A DNA stretch of 64,000 nt, from assembly GCA_002840155.1 (NCBI GenBank), contig PGZH01000011.1, forward strand, positions 62,001 through 126,000. Reading direction: 5' to 3'. The position numbers and the translations under genes were made by a program. Source of the stretch: Gammaproteobacteria bacterium HGW-Gammaproteobacteria-13 (GTDB lineage Bacteria > Pseudomonadota > Gammaproteobacteria > Pseudomonadales > Pseudomonadaceae). Under the pieces are notes generated by a model that was not told the origin of the DNA, did not search any database, and worked only from the letters and a program-made list of their open reading frames with translations. This document shows, piece after piece, positions 25,474 to 34,417 of the stretch (its first letter is position 1; every line of letters begins with the position of its first letter).

Positions 25474-27465
25474 TTAGCTTCTTCCTGCGGGGCTGAGTGC
25501 GGTTTGCGGAGCCGGTGCCTTATCGCGATCATCAACAAAGGCTACCGCTGGCGAGCCATCGGCATTCAGCTGGTAAATCGCGCTCGGCTGGCCTTTGTCA
25601 TTGAAGAACACCTGGCCCAGCCCCGCGCCATTCCACAGACGTTCGCCGGCCTTGCTGCGCGAGGGGATGCGCGGCTTGACCTGCATGCGCCGGCGCGTGG
25701 TCAACCAGTTGAGCGGCGACCAGGGCGCGTAGAGCCAGCGGTTGAGGCGGTCGAACCAGTCGAGCAAGCGCGGCGGGAATTCGTTTTTCAGGCCGCTGCT
25801 GGTGATCTGCCAAAGCTTCGGCCCGCGTTTGCGCTGACGAATCAGCACCTCGTAGACAAACGAGTAATGTACGTCGCCGGAGAGAATCACGTAGTTACCC
25901 GGCGTGCGCGAGTGGCGGAAGATATTCAGCATCACCTGCGCCGCACCACGGTGGGCCATCCAGTTTTCCGCGTCGACCATCAGCGGATGGCCGGCCCAGC
26001 TGAAGAGTTTCTGGATGGTCTCGATCAGCTTGACGCCGAACATCGGCGCGGGGGAGACGATGATCGCCGCCGGATGATCGAGCAGCTCTTGCTGAAACTC
26101 GCACAGCGCTTCCCAATCCAGCAGACCGGACGGCCGCTTGAGGTTGCGCTCGCTGCGCCAGCGCCGGGTGCGGGTATCCAGCACCACCAGCGCCGGGGTA
26201 GTCGGCAGCACGAACTGCCATTGGTGAAAGCTCAGCAGGCTGTCGATCAACGCATCCTGCGGCTGACAGTCCATATGGTTTTCGGCATCGCGGCCCTCGG
26301 TCATCGCGCGGATCATCTGCAACGGCTTGGCGAATACATCGGGGTTGTTGCCCCAACCCTGGCACAGCAGGTAGGCGATCAGCGCATTGCCGATAATGCG
26401 TTTGGAAAACGGGTGGCCGTAGGCGGTTTCTTCCCACTGCGCGGAGAGGTTCCAGTCATCGGTGATGTCGTGGTCATCGAAGATCATCAGCGTTGGCAGG
26501 TGGGCGAGGGCACGGGCGACCTGGCCCAGACCGCCGCGAAAGGCTTCGATGCGCCCACGCTCGGCCTGATAACGCGGTACTTCCTCGGCGCTGAGTGCCG
26601 GCATTTCCGCATCCAGCAAGGTCCAGGGCACGGGCGACCAGACCAGCAGGTACATGGCCAGCACCTCGGCGCAAGTCACCAGGTGGTTGTCGGCGCTGCT
26701 GGTGGTGAACACCGGCTTTTCCACGCCGCCAAAAAACCGCTCGCGCAGGGTTTCGTTGCTCTTCAGCGCCGGCAGCAACTCGGCGCGTTGGTAGTAACTG
26801 GCCGGGTGCTGGTACAACGCAGTGCTGTCGGCGACCACCGCACCTTCCAGGTGCTCGCCGAACAGGCCGAGACGCTCGATCACCTGATGAATCGCCCGCA
26901 GCATCGGCCCGCTGACATCATCGGCGTAAATCTGGTCGCCGCTCATCAACAACAACGCCGGGCGCTGTTCGGGGGCATGCGCTTCGGCCAGCAGACGGTC
27001 GACGCAAAGCAGGCCATCGGCCGCCGGGTGATGCGGCTTGCGGCAAGAGCCGTGCAGGAGATGATCGAGCTGCGCGCGCAGGACGAAATTCGCCTGGGTC
27101 GCGCCGTCGTACAGCAAGTGCGGCGCCCAGTCGGCGATGCCCAGCGCGGCCTGATCCGGCTGTTCAATCAGCAGGTCGTAATCAATCTGCACATCGCAGG
27201 GCAGCGGGCTATCGAGCGTCAGATCAATCAGATGGATAAACGCCTGCTCACCGATCTGGATAACCTGGCAGCTGTCGCCTTGCAGCGGTAAGCGCTGCGG
27301 CTCTGCCGTTGCTCCATGGCTCAGCTGCAGGCTCAACGTCAGCGGCTGACTGCCAACCAGCCACAGCACCAGGCGCTGTGGCTCCATGCGGCGCAGCAGC
27401 GGGCCGGCCAGCACCAGCGGCAGGTCAGCGTGGGCGGCAATGGGTGTCACAGCGGTTATCGGCAT
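25474..27465 (-). CDS. PhoD-like metallophosphatase (alkaline phosphatase D family)
   Basis: About 663 residues. The C-terminal PhoD-type metallophosphatase core has LLMSGDQIYADD, LMIFDDHDITDDWN, and YVILSGDVHYSFVYEVLI, which supply the metal-binding Asp, Asn and His residues. The N-terminal 180 residues form a beta-rich accessory domain. No signal peptide is seen, so it differs from secreted PhoD and its substrate is uncertain. The start is either ATG 27465 (MPITAVTPIAAHADL) or GTG 27522; neither has a strong ribosome-binding site. Confidence 0.82.
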   Translation of the reverse strand: MPITAVTPIAAHADLPLVLAGPLLRRMEPQRLVLWLVGSQPLTLSLQLSHGATAEPQRLPLQGDSCQVIQIGEQAFIHLIDLTLDSPLPCDVQIDYDLLIEQPDQAALGIADWAPHLLYDGATQANFVLRAQLDHLLHGSCRKPHHPAADGLLCVDRLLAEAHAPEQRPALLLMSGDQIYADDVSGPMLRAIHQVIERLGLFGEHLEGAVVADSTALYQHPASYYQRAELLPALKSNETLRERFFGGVEKPVFTTSSADNHLVTCAEVLAMYLLVWSPVPWTLLDAEMPALSAEEVPRYQAERGRIEAFRGGLGQVARALAHLPTLMIFDDHDITDDWNLSAQWEETAYGHPFSKRIIGNALIAYLLCQGWGNNPDVFAKPLQMIRAMTEGRDAENHMDCQPQDALIDSLLSFHQWQFVLPTTPALVVLDTRTRRWRSERNLKRPSGLLDWEALCEFQQELLDHPAAIIVSPAPMFGVKLIETIQKLFSWAGHPLMVDAENWMAHRGAAQVMLNIFRHSRTPGNYVILSGDVHYSFVYEVLIRQRKRGPKLWQITSSGLKNEFPPRLLDWFDRLNRWLYAPWSPLNWLTTRRRMQVKPRIPSRSKAGERLWNGAGLGQVFFNDKGQPSAIYQLNADGSPAVAFVDDRDKAPAPQTALSPAGRS

Positions 27466-27558
27466 CAGGACATCGGGCTCTGGTGGCGTGCAGGTCGGCA
27501 ATAGAGCGCCATTCTGCGCCACAGGTTCAGTCTTTGCAGCCTGCCTGGCCGATTTGCC

Positions 27559-28242
27559 TCACTGCGCTGCCTGGCGCAAGCGCGGCAGATCGAGGATTTC
27601 GATCTCGCCATAGGTCAGGCGCAGGATGCCCTGGCTTTCCAGCTCCTTGAGGATCTGGTTGGTGGTTTGCCGGGAGATCGCCAGCATCAGCGCCAGCTGC
27701 TCCTGTGGCAGGTGCAACACGCGGCGCGGCTCGTTTTCACCGTAATTTTCCGCGATTAGCAGCAGGCGCCGAGCCAGGCGTGGGGCTGCTGGCAACAGGC
27801 TCATTTCTTCCAGGGCGATAAACGCCAGGCGCAGCTTGTGGCTCATCAGCAGGGCGAAATCGCGCCAGTACTGCGGCTGCTGTTCGAGCAGCGCCAGCAG
27901 CCGCGCCTGCGGCACCAGCAGCAGAGTGGTGGTGCCTTCGGCAAAGGCATCGTGGGTACGCGGCTGACCGTCGAACAGGGAAATCTCGCCAAACCAGTAG
28001 GGCGGCTCGACCAGGGTCAGCAGCGCTTCCTTGCCGGTGGCACTGACCGCACCAATGCGCATACCGCCCTCGACCACCGCATACAGCCCGCAGGGCTTGT
28101 CGCCGCGACGAAACAGCACCTGCCCGGGCGCCAGCTGTTGCACCTGGGCAGCCGCCAGCAGCGCCTCCTGCAAGGTCGCGGGCAGGGCGCTGAACCAGTG
28201 GCCCTGACGCAGACGCGTCTGATAGCTGTGGGCGCTGTTCAT
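27559..28242 (-). CDS. Crp/Fnr-family transcriptional regulator
   Basis: 227 residues. An N-terminal cyclic-nucleotide-binding-like beta roll (GQVLFRRGDKPCGLYAVVEGGMRIG, WFGEISLFDGQPRTHDAFAEG) is joined to a C-terminal helix-turn-helix (LALMLAISRQTTNQILKELESQGIL). The Fnr Cys cluster is absent, so it is not an oxygen-sensing Fnr. It may bind a nucleotide or another ligand. It is divergent from the Mpo1-like gene. Confidence 0.9.
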   Translation of the reverse strand: MNSAHSYQTRLRQGHWFSALPATLQEALLAAAQVQQLAPGQVLFRRGDKPCGLYAVVEGGMRIGAVSATGKEALLTLVEPPYWFGEISLFDGQPRTHDAFAEGTTTLLLVPQARLLALLEQQPQYWRDFALLMSHKLRLAFIALEEMSLLPAAPRLARRLLLIAENYGENEPRRVLHLPQEQLALMLAISRQTTNQILKELESQGILRLTYGEIEILDLPRLRQAAQ

Positions 28243-28331
28243 CGCCGGCAGCCTGTTTGTCGGCTAGCTGACAGAGCGCGGCTTGGACGTGGGTTCATGC
28301 TGGCCACCTGTCTTGCATGAGGAAAATAATA

Positions 28332-28856
28332 ATGAAAACCCTGGTTGATCATCTCGCTCAATACGCGGCCTATCACCGCGACCAACGCAATATTCTCAGC
28401 CACTTTATCGGTATTCCACTGATCGTTGTGGCGGTGGCCGTGCTGCTGTCGCGCCCCGGCTTCGAGCTGCTCGGCCTGTGGCTGTCCCCCGCGCTGCCGG
28501 TGGCCGTGGCGGCAGGCGTGTTCTACCTGCGCCTGGACCTGCGTTTCGGCCTACTGATGGCGCTGCTGCTGGTGCTCAGCCTGTGGGCGGCGGCAGGCCT
28601 GGCGGTGCAATCGACGGCGCTGTGGCTAAGCAGCGGCATCGGCCTGTTTGTGATCGGCTGGATTATCCAGTTTGTCGGCCATTACTACGAAGGGCGCAAA
28701 CCGGCGTTTGTCGACGACGTGATGGGCCTGGTGATCGGCCCGCTGTTCGTCGCCGCCGAAGCAGCCTTCCTGCTGGGCCTGCGCAAAGAGGTGGAACAGG
28801 CCATCGTCGAGCGCGCCGGGCCGACCTGTATTCGCGAGAAGAAAGCCACTGCCTGA
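28332..28856 (+). CDS. Mpo1/YGL010w-like (DUF962) membrane protein
   Basis: 174 residues with four hydrophobic helices. The family motif HRDQRNILSHFIGIPLIV near the N-terminus and IQFVGHYYEGRKPAF near residue 120 supply the conserved His residues that bind iron in the yeast homologue, a 2-hydroxy fatty acid dioxygenase. ATG 28332 has AGGA upstream. The divergent Crp/Fnr gene may regulate it. The fatty-acid alpha-oxidation role is inferred from family. Confidence 0.85.
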   Translation: MKTLVDHLAQYAAYHRDQRNILSHFIGIPLIVVAVAVLLSRPGFELLGLWLSPALPVAVAAGVFYLRLDLRFGLLMALLLVLSLWAAAGLAVQSTALWLSSGIGLFVIGWIIQFVGHYYEGRKPAFVDDVMGLVIGPLFVAAEAAFLLGLRKEVEQAIVERAGPTCIREKKATA

Positions 28857-28877
28857 GACTGCCAAGACCGTTAAGCC

Positions 28878-28945
28878 GTAGCCCGGATGTAATCCGGGAG
28901 CGGTGATGCGGCTCGCTCAAACGTCCCGGATTGCATCCGGGCTAC
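28878..28945. repeat. REP doublet (GTAGCCCGGATG type)
   Basis: Inverted units GTAGCCCGGATGTAATCCGG and CCGGATTGCATCCGGGCTAC face each other. The same element recurs at 43294 and 45441. Confidence 0.85.
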
Positions 28946-29004
28946 AAAGCAGCCGCTCACCTGCTTAACCCCGATCACCAACGCGCAGCAGATCGAAGAC
29001 GGAC

Positions 29005-29748
29005 TTAGTACATCGCCATCCATTGCGTGGTCAGCGAGCGCGTATGGCGATACACGGTGATCGGCGCAAACGGTCGGCCCGAGGCACTCTGCAAGGCGCT
29101 GCTCTGGCTGTTGAGGTCGACCAGCGCGGCCTTGAGGTAATCCCAACGGGTTTTCAGCTTGCCCACCTGCGGGTCGGCCTTGCCATCCAGCGCGGCAAGC
29201 TGCGCATCCACTGAGGGCACGATCTTGCGTTCGTCCTGACCGAGGTAGGTGTCGGGCTGTTCGCGGGCAGTTTCGAAATTGCCGAAGTAGGCGCGGCTGA
29301 GATACTGCACCGAGAGGTATTCGAGTTTGGCGGACAGTTCGCTGTCATCCGGGCCGGCCAGCTTGCGGGTTTGCTCAAGCACGCCGAGCAGGGCTTTGCT
29401 GAGGTCCTCGGGGTAGCGCCAGGGCATGTCATCTTCGCTCGGGCCGAAGGCCACGCCACGGCGAATCTGCACCACCAGTTCCTGATGGGCGCTGCGCAGG
29501 GCATCGCTGTTTTGCGGCAGGCTCTGCACCGCTGCGGCCAGGGCCTGCAGATCGGTTTCCAGGGCGTCCTGGTGTTTCTTTTGGAAACCCTCACCGCGTA
29601 ACAGCATCAGGCTGCTGGTAACCCGGCTGGCCTGCACCTGCACCTGTTCCTGGGGAGTAACGGCCTGGGCAAAGGTCAGCGGCGAGAGGCCGGCCAACAA
29701 CCCAATAACCGCGAGCAATAGCGAGCGAGACAGCGTTGTAGAACGCAT
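29005..29748 (-). CDS. Exported protein of unknown function
   Basis: 247 residues starting with a signal peptide (SLLLAVIGLLAGLSPLTFAQA). The mature protein is mostly alpha-helical and charged, with no motif I recognise. Repeated Leu-rich amphipathic segments (ALETDLQALAAAVQSL, LSKALLGVLEQTRKL) suggest a helical bundle in the periplasm. It is monocistronic by spacing. Confidence 0.75.
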   Translation of the reverse strand: MRSTTLSRSLLLAVIGLLAGLSPLTFAQAVTPQEQVQVQASRVTSSLMLLRGEGFQKKHQDALETDLQALAAAVQSLPQNSDALRSAHQELVVQIRRGVAFGPSEDDMPWRYPEDLSKALLGVLEQTRKLAGPDDSELSAKLEYLSVQYLSRAYFGNFETAREQPDTYLGQDERKIVPSVDAQLAALDGKADPQVGKLKTRWDYLKAALVDLNSQSSALQSASGRPFAPITVYRHTRSLTTQWMAMY

Positions 29749-29850
29749 ACGTGGGGTGCTCCTTATTATTTTTGTGAGCAGTGCTGAACCAAGTCAGCTT
29801 ATACAATCGCGCGCCACAGGGTACTGCACTGAATACTGGAGAAAAGCAGC

Positions 29851-30663
29851 CTAAAGAGTGATTTCGTCGGAAAGATGCGTCGATTCGGCCAAGTCACGCA
29901 GGTACTGCGCGCTGAAGGCATCGGCCGGGAAAAAGGTTTCCAACGCCAGCTCCGCCAGGGTGATGTCGTTGGCAGTACCAAACACCGTGGTGGTGCCGAT
30001 CAGGCTGACCACACCCTGCTCGCTGGCAAACTGCAATGGCATCAGCACCGTGTCGCTGTCGAACTGCGCGGGCGCCGCCGGCCCCGGATAAGCATTCAGC
30101 TCATCCCACAGCGCCTGCAGCTGGGCATCACCGCTGGCCTGAAAATCGCGCTGCAACCGCGCCAACAGATAGGCGCGCCACGGCCCAAGGTTGACGATAC
30201 GCGGGGCCAGCCCGCCCGGATGCAGACTCAGGCGCATGACATTGATCGGCGGTTCCAGCAACTCTGGAGCGATGCCAATCAGAAACGGCGCGACAGCACT
30301 GTTGGCCGCCAGCAGGTTCCAGTGGCGGTCAATGGTCAGCGCCGGATAGGGCTCGTGAGCCTTGAGCAGCAGTTCGATGGCGCTGCGTGCAGCGGCCATG
30401 GCCGGCTCGGACAGCGCGTGCTGAGTAAACAGCGGCGCATAGCCGGCGGCGCTAAGCAGACGATTGCGCTCGCGCAGCGGAATATCCAGCTGCTCAGCGA
30501 GCAACAGCAGCATCTCGCGGCTGGGTTGGGCGCGCCCGGTTTCAACGAAACTCAGGTGGCGGGTGGAGATATCGGCCTCGCAGGCGAGGTCGAGCTGGCT
30601 AAGACGACGGTGCTGGCGCCATTGGCGCAGCAGAGCCCCGACGGGCTGGATTGGACTGTTCAT
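29851..30663 (-). CDS. XRE-family regulator with MmyB-like ligand-binding domain
   Basis: About 270 residues. The N-terminal helix-turn-helix (LLRQWRQHRRLSQLDLACEADISTRHLSFVETGRAQPS) is followed by an MmyB-like PAS-type domain (YPALTIDRHWNLLAANSAVAPFL), which in relatives binds a fatty acid. Start 30663 (MNSPIQPVG) fits the family; ATG 30669 is 6 nt upstream. It is divergent from a small membrane protein across 125 nt, and such regulators usually control the divergent gene. Confidence 0.9.
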   Translation of the reverse strand: MNSPIQPVGALLRQWRQHRRLSQLDLACEADISTRHLSFVETGRAQPSREMLLLLAEQLDIPLRERNRLLSAAGYAPLFTQHALSEPAMAAARSAIELLLKAHEPYPALTIDRHWNLLAANSAVAPFLIGIAPELLEPPINVMRLSLHPGGLAPRIVNLGPWRAYLLARLQRDFQASGDAQLQALWDELNAYPGPAAPAQFDSDTVLMPLQFASEQGVVSLIGTTTVFGTANDITLAELALETFFPADAFSAQYLRDLAESTHLSDEITL

Positions 30664-30788
30664 GAGCATCGACGATAGATCAGCGAGGTCATTGCAGCCA
30701 TTACCTGCGAGGTAATCGACGCGGCGCGCGGATCGGCGAAATCTAAGGGTAAGCCGCCATTTCGGCGGTCCTTTGTGGAGACTTCGCC

Positions 30789-31220
30789 ATGACCACCTTG
30801 CAACCTTCGCTGTTACTGCGCCGCGCCCTGCTCGCCGATGGGCTGGTCGGTGTTATCACTGCCGCGCAACTTCTGCTGCTGGCCGATTGGCTCAGCGGCC
30901 TGCTGGCCCTGCCGCGCGAACTGCTACTCGGCGCGGCTCTGGTGCTGCTGCCATTGGCGGCCTTTCTGCTCTGGCTGTCGCGCCGCGAAAACATGTCACG
31001 AACCGCGGTCTACGCAGTGATTGGCCTGAACGCCTTGTGGGTGGTGCACAGCGTGCTGTTGCTACTCAGCGGTTGGGTCACGCCGAACCTGCTCGGCTAC
31101 GCCTTCGTGATCCTCCAGGCCGTGGCCGTGCTGGTATTTATCGAGCTGGAGCTGATCGGCTTGAAGCGCTCGCAGGTCGTCCCCGGCGCGTTTGCCCAGG
31201 CTTCAATGAGTGCTCAGTAA
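30789..31220 (+). CDS. Small membrane protein, four predicted helices
   Basis: 143 residues with four hydrophobic segments (about 15-35, 42-62, 75-97, 103-125). No recognised domain. GTGGAG-type sequence lies upstream of ATG 30789. It is divergent from the MmyB-type regulator and is probably its target. The 3' end overlaps the convergent modC by 18 nt. Confidence 0.7.
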   Translation: MTTLQPSLLLRRALLADGLVGVITAAQLLLLADWLSGLLALPRELLLGAALVLLPLAAFLLWLSRRENMSRTAVYAVIGLNALWVVHSVLLLLSGWVTPNLLGYAFVILQAVAVLVFIELELIGLKRSQVVPGAFAQASMSAQ

Positions 31221-32345
31221 CGACACCGACTTGACCTGCGCCCACAGCGATTGCTCGCGCTGGATCTGCAGACGGTCGAAGGAGTAACGGGTGATGCGGG
31301 CGATCAATTGCTCGCCACCCACCTGCACGCGCACCAGCACATGGGCCTGCTCAGTGACGTTGATCCAGTCCACTACTCGCGCTGGCAACAGGTTAAGCAC
31401 GCTGCTGTCCTCGGCCTGTTGCAGGCTCAGGCTGACATCGCGCGCCTTGACCTTGATCCGCACCGACTGGCCCAGTGGCAGCGGCCCGTGGGGCAAGCGC
31501 AGGTTGATGGCGCTTCCGGGCAGTTGCAGCGAGAGCAATCCGTAGGCCGGATCATGGCCACTGACCACGCCATCGACCACCGCCTCGGCATCGTCCTCGA
31601 AAACAAACGGCAGGTCGGCGCGCAGCAGGGTTTCCTTCAAGGGACCGCTGGCGCTGACCTTGCCGTCTTCCAGCAACACCAGATGATCGGCCAGGCGCGC
31701 CACCTCATCCGGCGAGTGGCTGACGTAAACAATCGGAATCTCCAGCTCCTGATGCAGGCGCTCCAGATAGGGCAGCACCTCTTGCTTGCGTTTGAGGTCG
31801 AGGGACGCCAGCGGCTCATCCAGCAGCAGCAGGCGTGGGCTGGTCAGCAAGGCGCGGGCTATGCCGACGCGCTGCTGCTCGCCGCCGGACAGCTTGCCCG
31901 GCAAGCGCTCCAGTAGATGCTCAATGCCGAGCAATTCCACCGCCTGCTCCAGGGCAATCCGCCGCTGCGCTGCGGGGATGCGCTTCAACCCGTACTGCAG
32001 ATTGCGCCGCACGGTGAGGTGGGCAAACAGGTTGGCATCCTGAAACACGTACCCCACGGCGCGTTGATGCGCAGGGACGAAAATGCCCTGGACGCTGTCC
32101 TGCCACAGCTCGCCGTTGACCTGCAGGTAGCCTGCGCTCGGCTGATCCAGCCCGGCAAAGCAGCGCAGGCAGCTGGTCTTGCCCGAGCCGGAATGACCGA
32201 ACAGGGCGCTGACGCCGCGACCGGGCAGGTTCAGCTCAACATCCAGGCTGAAACCGGCGTGCTCCACCTTGAAACGCGCGTGGATTTCATCCGCCCCGGC
32301 GACTGTGCGAATTGCCGGATTGCGCCGCGCCAATGGCCAGATCAT
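31203..32345 (-). CDS. modC: Molybdate ABC transporter ATP-binding protein
   Basis: 380 residues. ATPase with Walker [10 protein letters not shown], signature [16 protein letters not shown], Walker [13 protein letters not shown] and H-loop [11 protein letters not shown]-terminal TOBE/Mop domain (from about residue 290) that binds molybdate distinguishes ModC. The ATG at 32345 overlaps the modB stop in ATGA, so the genes are coupled. It completes the ModABC importer that supplies molybdenum cofactor for enzymes such as the nitrate reductase in this window. Confidence 0.96.
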   Translation of the reverse strand: MIWPLARRNPAIRTVAGADEIHARFKVEHAGFSLDVELNLPGRGVSALFGHSGSGKTSCLRCFAGLDQPSAGYLQVNGELWQDSVQGIFVPAHQRAVGYVFQDANLFAHLTVRRNLQYGLKRIPAAQRRIALEQAVELLGIEHLLERLPGKLSGGEQQRVGIARALLTSPRLLLLDEPLASLDLKRKQEVLPYLERLHQELEIPIVYVSHSPDEVARLADHLVLLEDGKVSASGPLKETLLRADLPFVFEDDAEAVVDGVVSGHDPAYGLLSLQLPGSAINLRLPHGPLPLGQSVRIKVKARDVSLSLQQAEDSSVLNLLPARVVDWINVTEQAHVLVRVQVGGEQLIARITRYSFDRLQIQREQSLWAQVKSVSLLSTH

Positions 32346-33034
32346 TGCCACACCCGCGTGCTGCTGCGCCCGCTGCTTCGACCAGAGTAGAGCGCCAGCA
32401 GCACGATAAAGGAGAACAGCACCATGCCACCCGCCAGCCAGTGGGCCTGGGCGTACTGCATGGTTTCCACATGGTTATAGATCTGCACGGAGGCCACCTG
32501 GGTTTTGCCGGGAATATTGCCGCCAATCATCAGCACCACACCGAACTCGCCCACGGTATGCGCGAAACCGAGAATCGCCGCCGTGATAAAGCCCGGCTTG
32601 GCCAGCGGCAACACCACCGTGAAGAACGCATCCCAAGGTCCGGCGCGCAAAGTTGCTGCCGCCTCCAGCGGGGCACGACCAATCGACTCGAAAGCGTTCT
32701 GCAGCGGCTGCACGACAAAGGGTAGGGAATAAAACACCGAGCCGATCACCAGCCCGGTAAAGGTGAATGTCAGGGTGCCCAAACCGAGGCTCTGAGTCAG
32801 TTGGCCGATAACGCCATGCGGGCCCATGCTCACCAGCAGATAGAAGCCGATCACCGTCGGCGGCAGTACCAGCGGCAGCGCGACGATGGCGCCAATCGGC
32901 TGCTTCCAGCGCGAATCAGTGCGCGCCAACCACCAGGCAATCGGCGTACCGATCAGCAGCAGCAACAGGGTGGTCAGCGATGCCAGCTCCAGGGTCAGCA
33001 GGACCGCGGCGAGATCGGCTTTAGTCAGTGGCAT
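32342..33034 (-). CDS. modB: Molybdate ABC transporter permease
   Basis: 230 residues and five to six membrane helices. The permease EAA loop is seen as [26 protein letters not shown], which docks on ModC. It lies 12 nt after modA and overlaps modC by 4 nt. Confidence 0.96.
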   Translation of the reverse strand: MPLTKADLAAVLLTLELASLTTLLLLLIGTPIAWWLARTDSRWKQPIGAIVALPLVLPPTVIGFYLLVSMGPHGVIGQLTQSLGLGTLTFTFTGLVIGSVFYSLPFVVQPLQNAFESIGRAPLEAAATLRAGPWDAFFTVVLPLAKPGFITAAILGFAHTVGEFGVVLMIGGNIPGKTQVASVQIYNHVETMQYAQAHWLAGGMVLFSFIVLLALYSGRSSGRSSTRVWQ

Positions 33035-33046
33035 CGCAACGTCCCT

Positions 33047-33841
<795 letters not shown>

Positions 33842-33852
33842 CTACTCTACCT

Positions 33853-33878
33853 TCGCTATATCTCACGAGATACAACGA
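33853..33878 (-). promoter_or_regulatory. ModE-box-like operator upstream of modABC
   Basis: TCGCTATATCTC-AC-GAGATACAACGA is a dyad with 10 of 12 matching arm positions and fits the ModE consensus form CGnTATAT-N8-ATAnAaCG. Molybdate-loaded ModE would repress modABC from here. No modE gene is in the window. Confidence 0.7.
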
Positions 33879-34039
33879 TTTGCCCACCAAGGCATTCGCT
33901 AGAACAGCAAAAACAGGGCTGCCGAGATAATCGACAACCCTGTTACACAGGCATCAGCGCTGCGGGCTGAGGCGCATAAAGCCAATTACTGACTCAATAG
34001 TCAAGTAGCGCCCTGTTCAGCCCGGCTGGCCCAGAGGTT

Positions 34040-34417
34040 TTAGCTCAGACCAATTTCCACCCGGTCACCCTGCAAGCGTACCGGCCAGGTACGCAGCTGC
34101 TGCTCGGGGTATTCCAGGCAGCTGCCGTCTTCCAGGCGGTAGTGCTGTTTGTACAGCGGCGCGGCGATCACCAGGTCGCCGGCCAGGCTGCCGACAATGC
34201 CGCGACCGATAACGTTGGCGCCGGACTTCGGGTCGCGGTTGTCCACGGCATACAGCTGCTTGCCGCTGGCCTCATTGGGTAGATAGAACAGCGCTACCTG
34301 GGCGCCGTCGACCCAGGCGACCACGCCGGAGTTGGCCACCAGATCGGCACGGCTGCACAGGGCGCGCCACTGCACGCTGGTTTGTTCGACTGTTGCGGTT
34401 GCGCTCAACTGGCTCAT
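34040..34417 (-). CDS. nirD: Assimilatory nitrite reductase small subunit
   Basis: 125 residues, a Rieske-like fold lacking the cluster-binding Cys/His set, as usual for NirD. Segments seen are VQWRALCSRADLVANSGVVAWV, ALFYLP, NVIGRGIVGSLAGDLVIAAPLYKQHYRLEDG. ATG 34417 overlaps the nirB stop (TGATG), so the subunits are co-translated. It partners NirB in reducing nitrite to ammonia. Confidence 0.94.
   Translation of the reverse strand: MSQLSATATVEQTSVQWRALCSRADLVANSGVVAWVDGAQVALFYLPNEASGKQLYAVDNRDPKSGANVIGRGIVGSLAGDLVIAAPLYKQHYRLEDGSCLEYPEQQLRTWPVRLQGDRVEIGLS

Noticed and set aside
25411-27291. 626-residue open frame on the plus strand
   Set aside because: It is the antisense of the PhoD-like gene. 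It has low-complexity His/Gln/Arg-rich translation with no domain, as expected for high-GC antisense frames.
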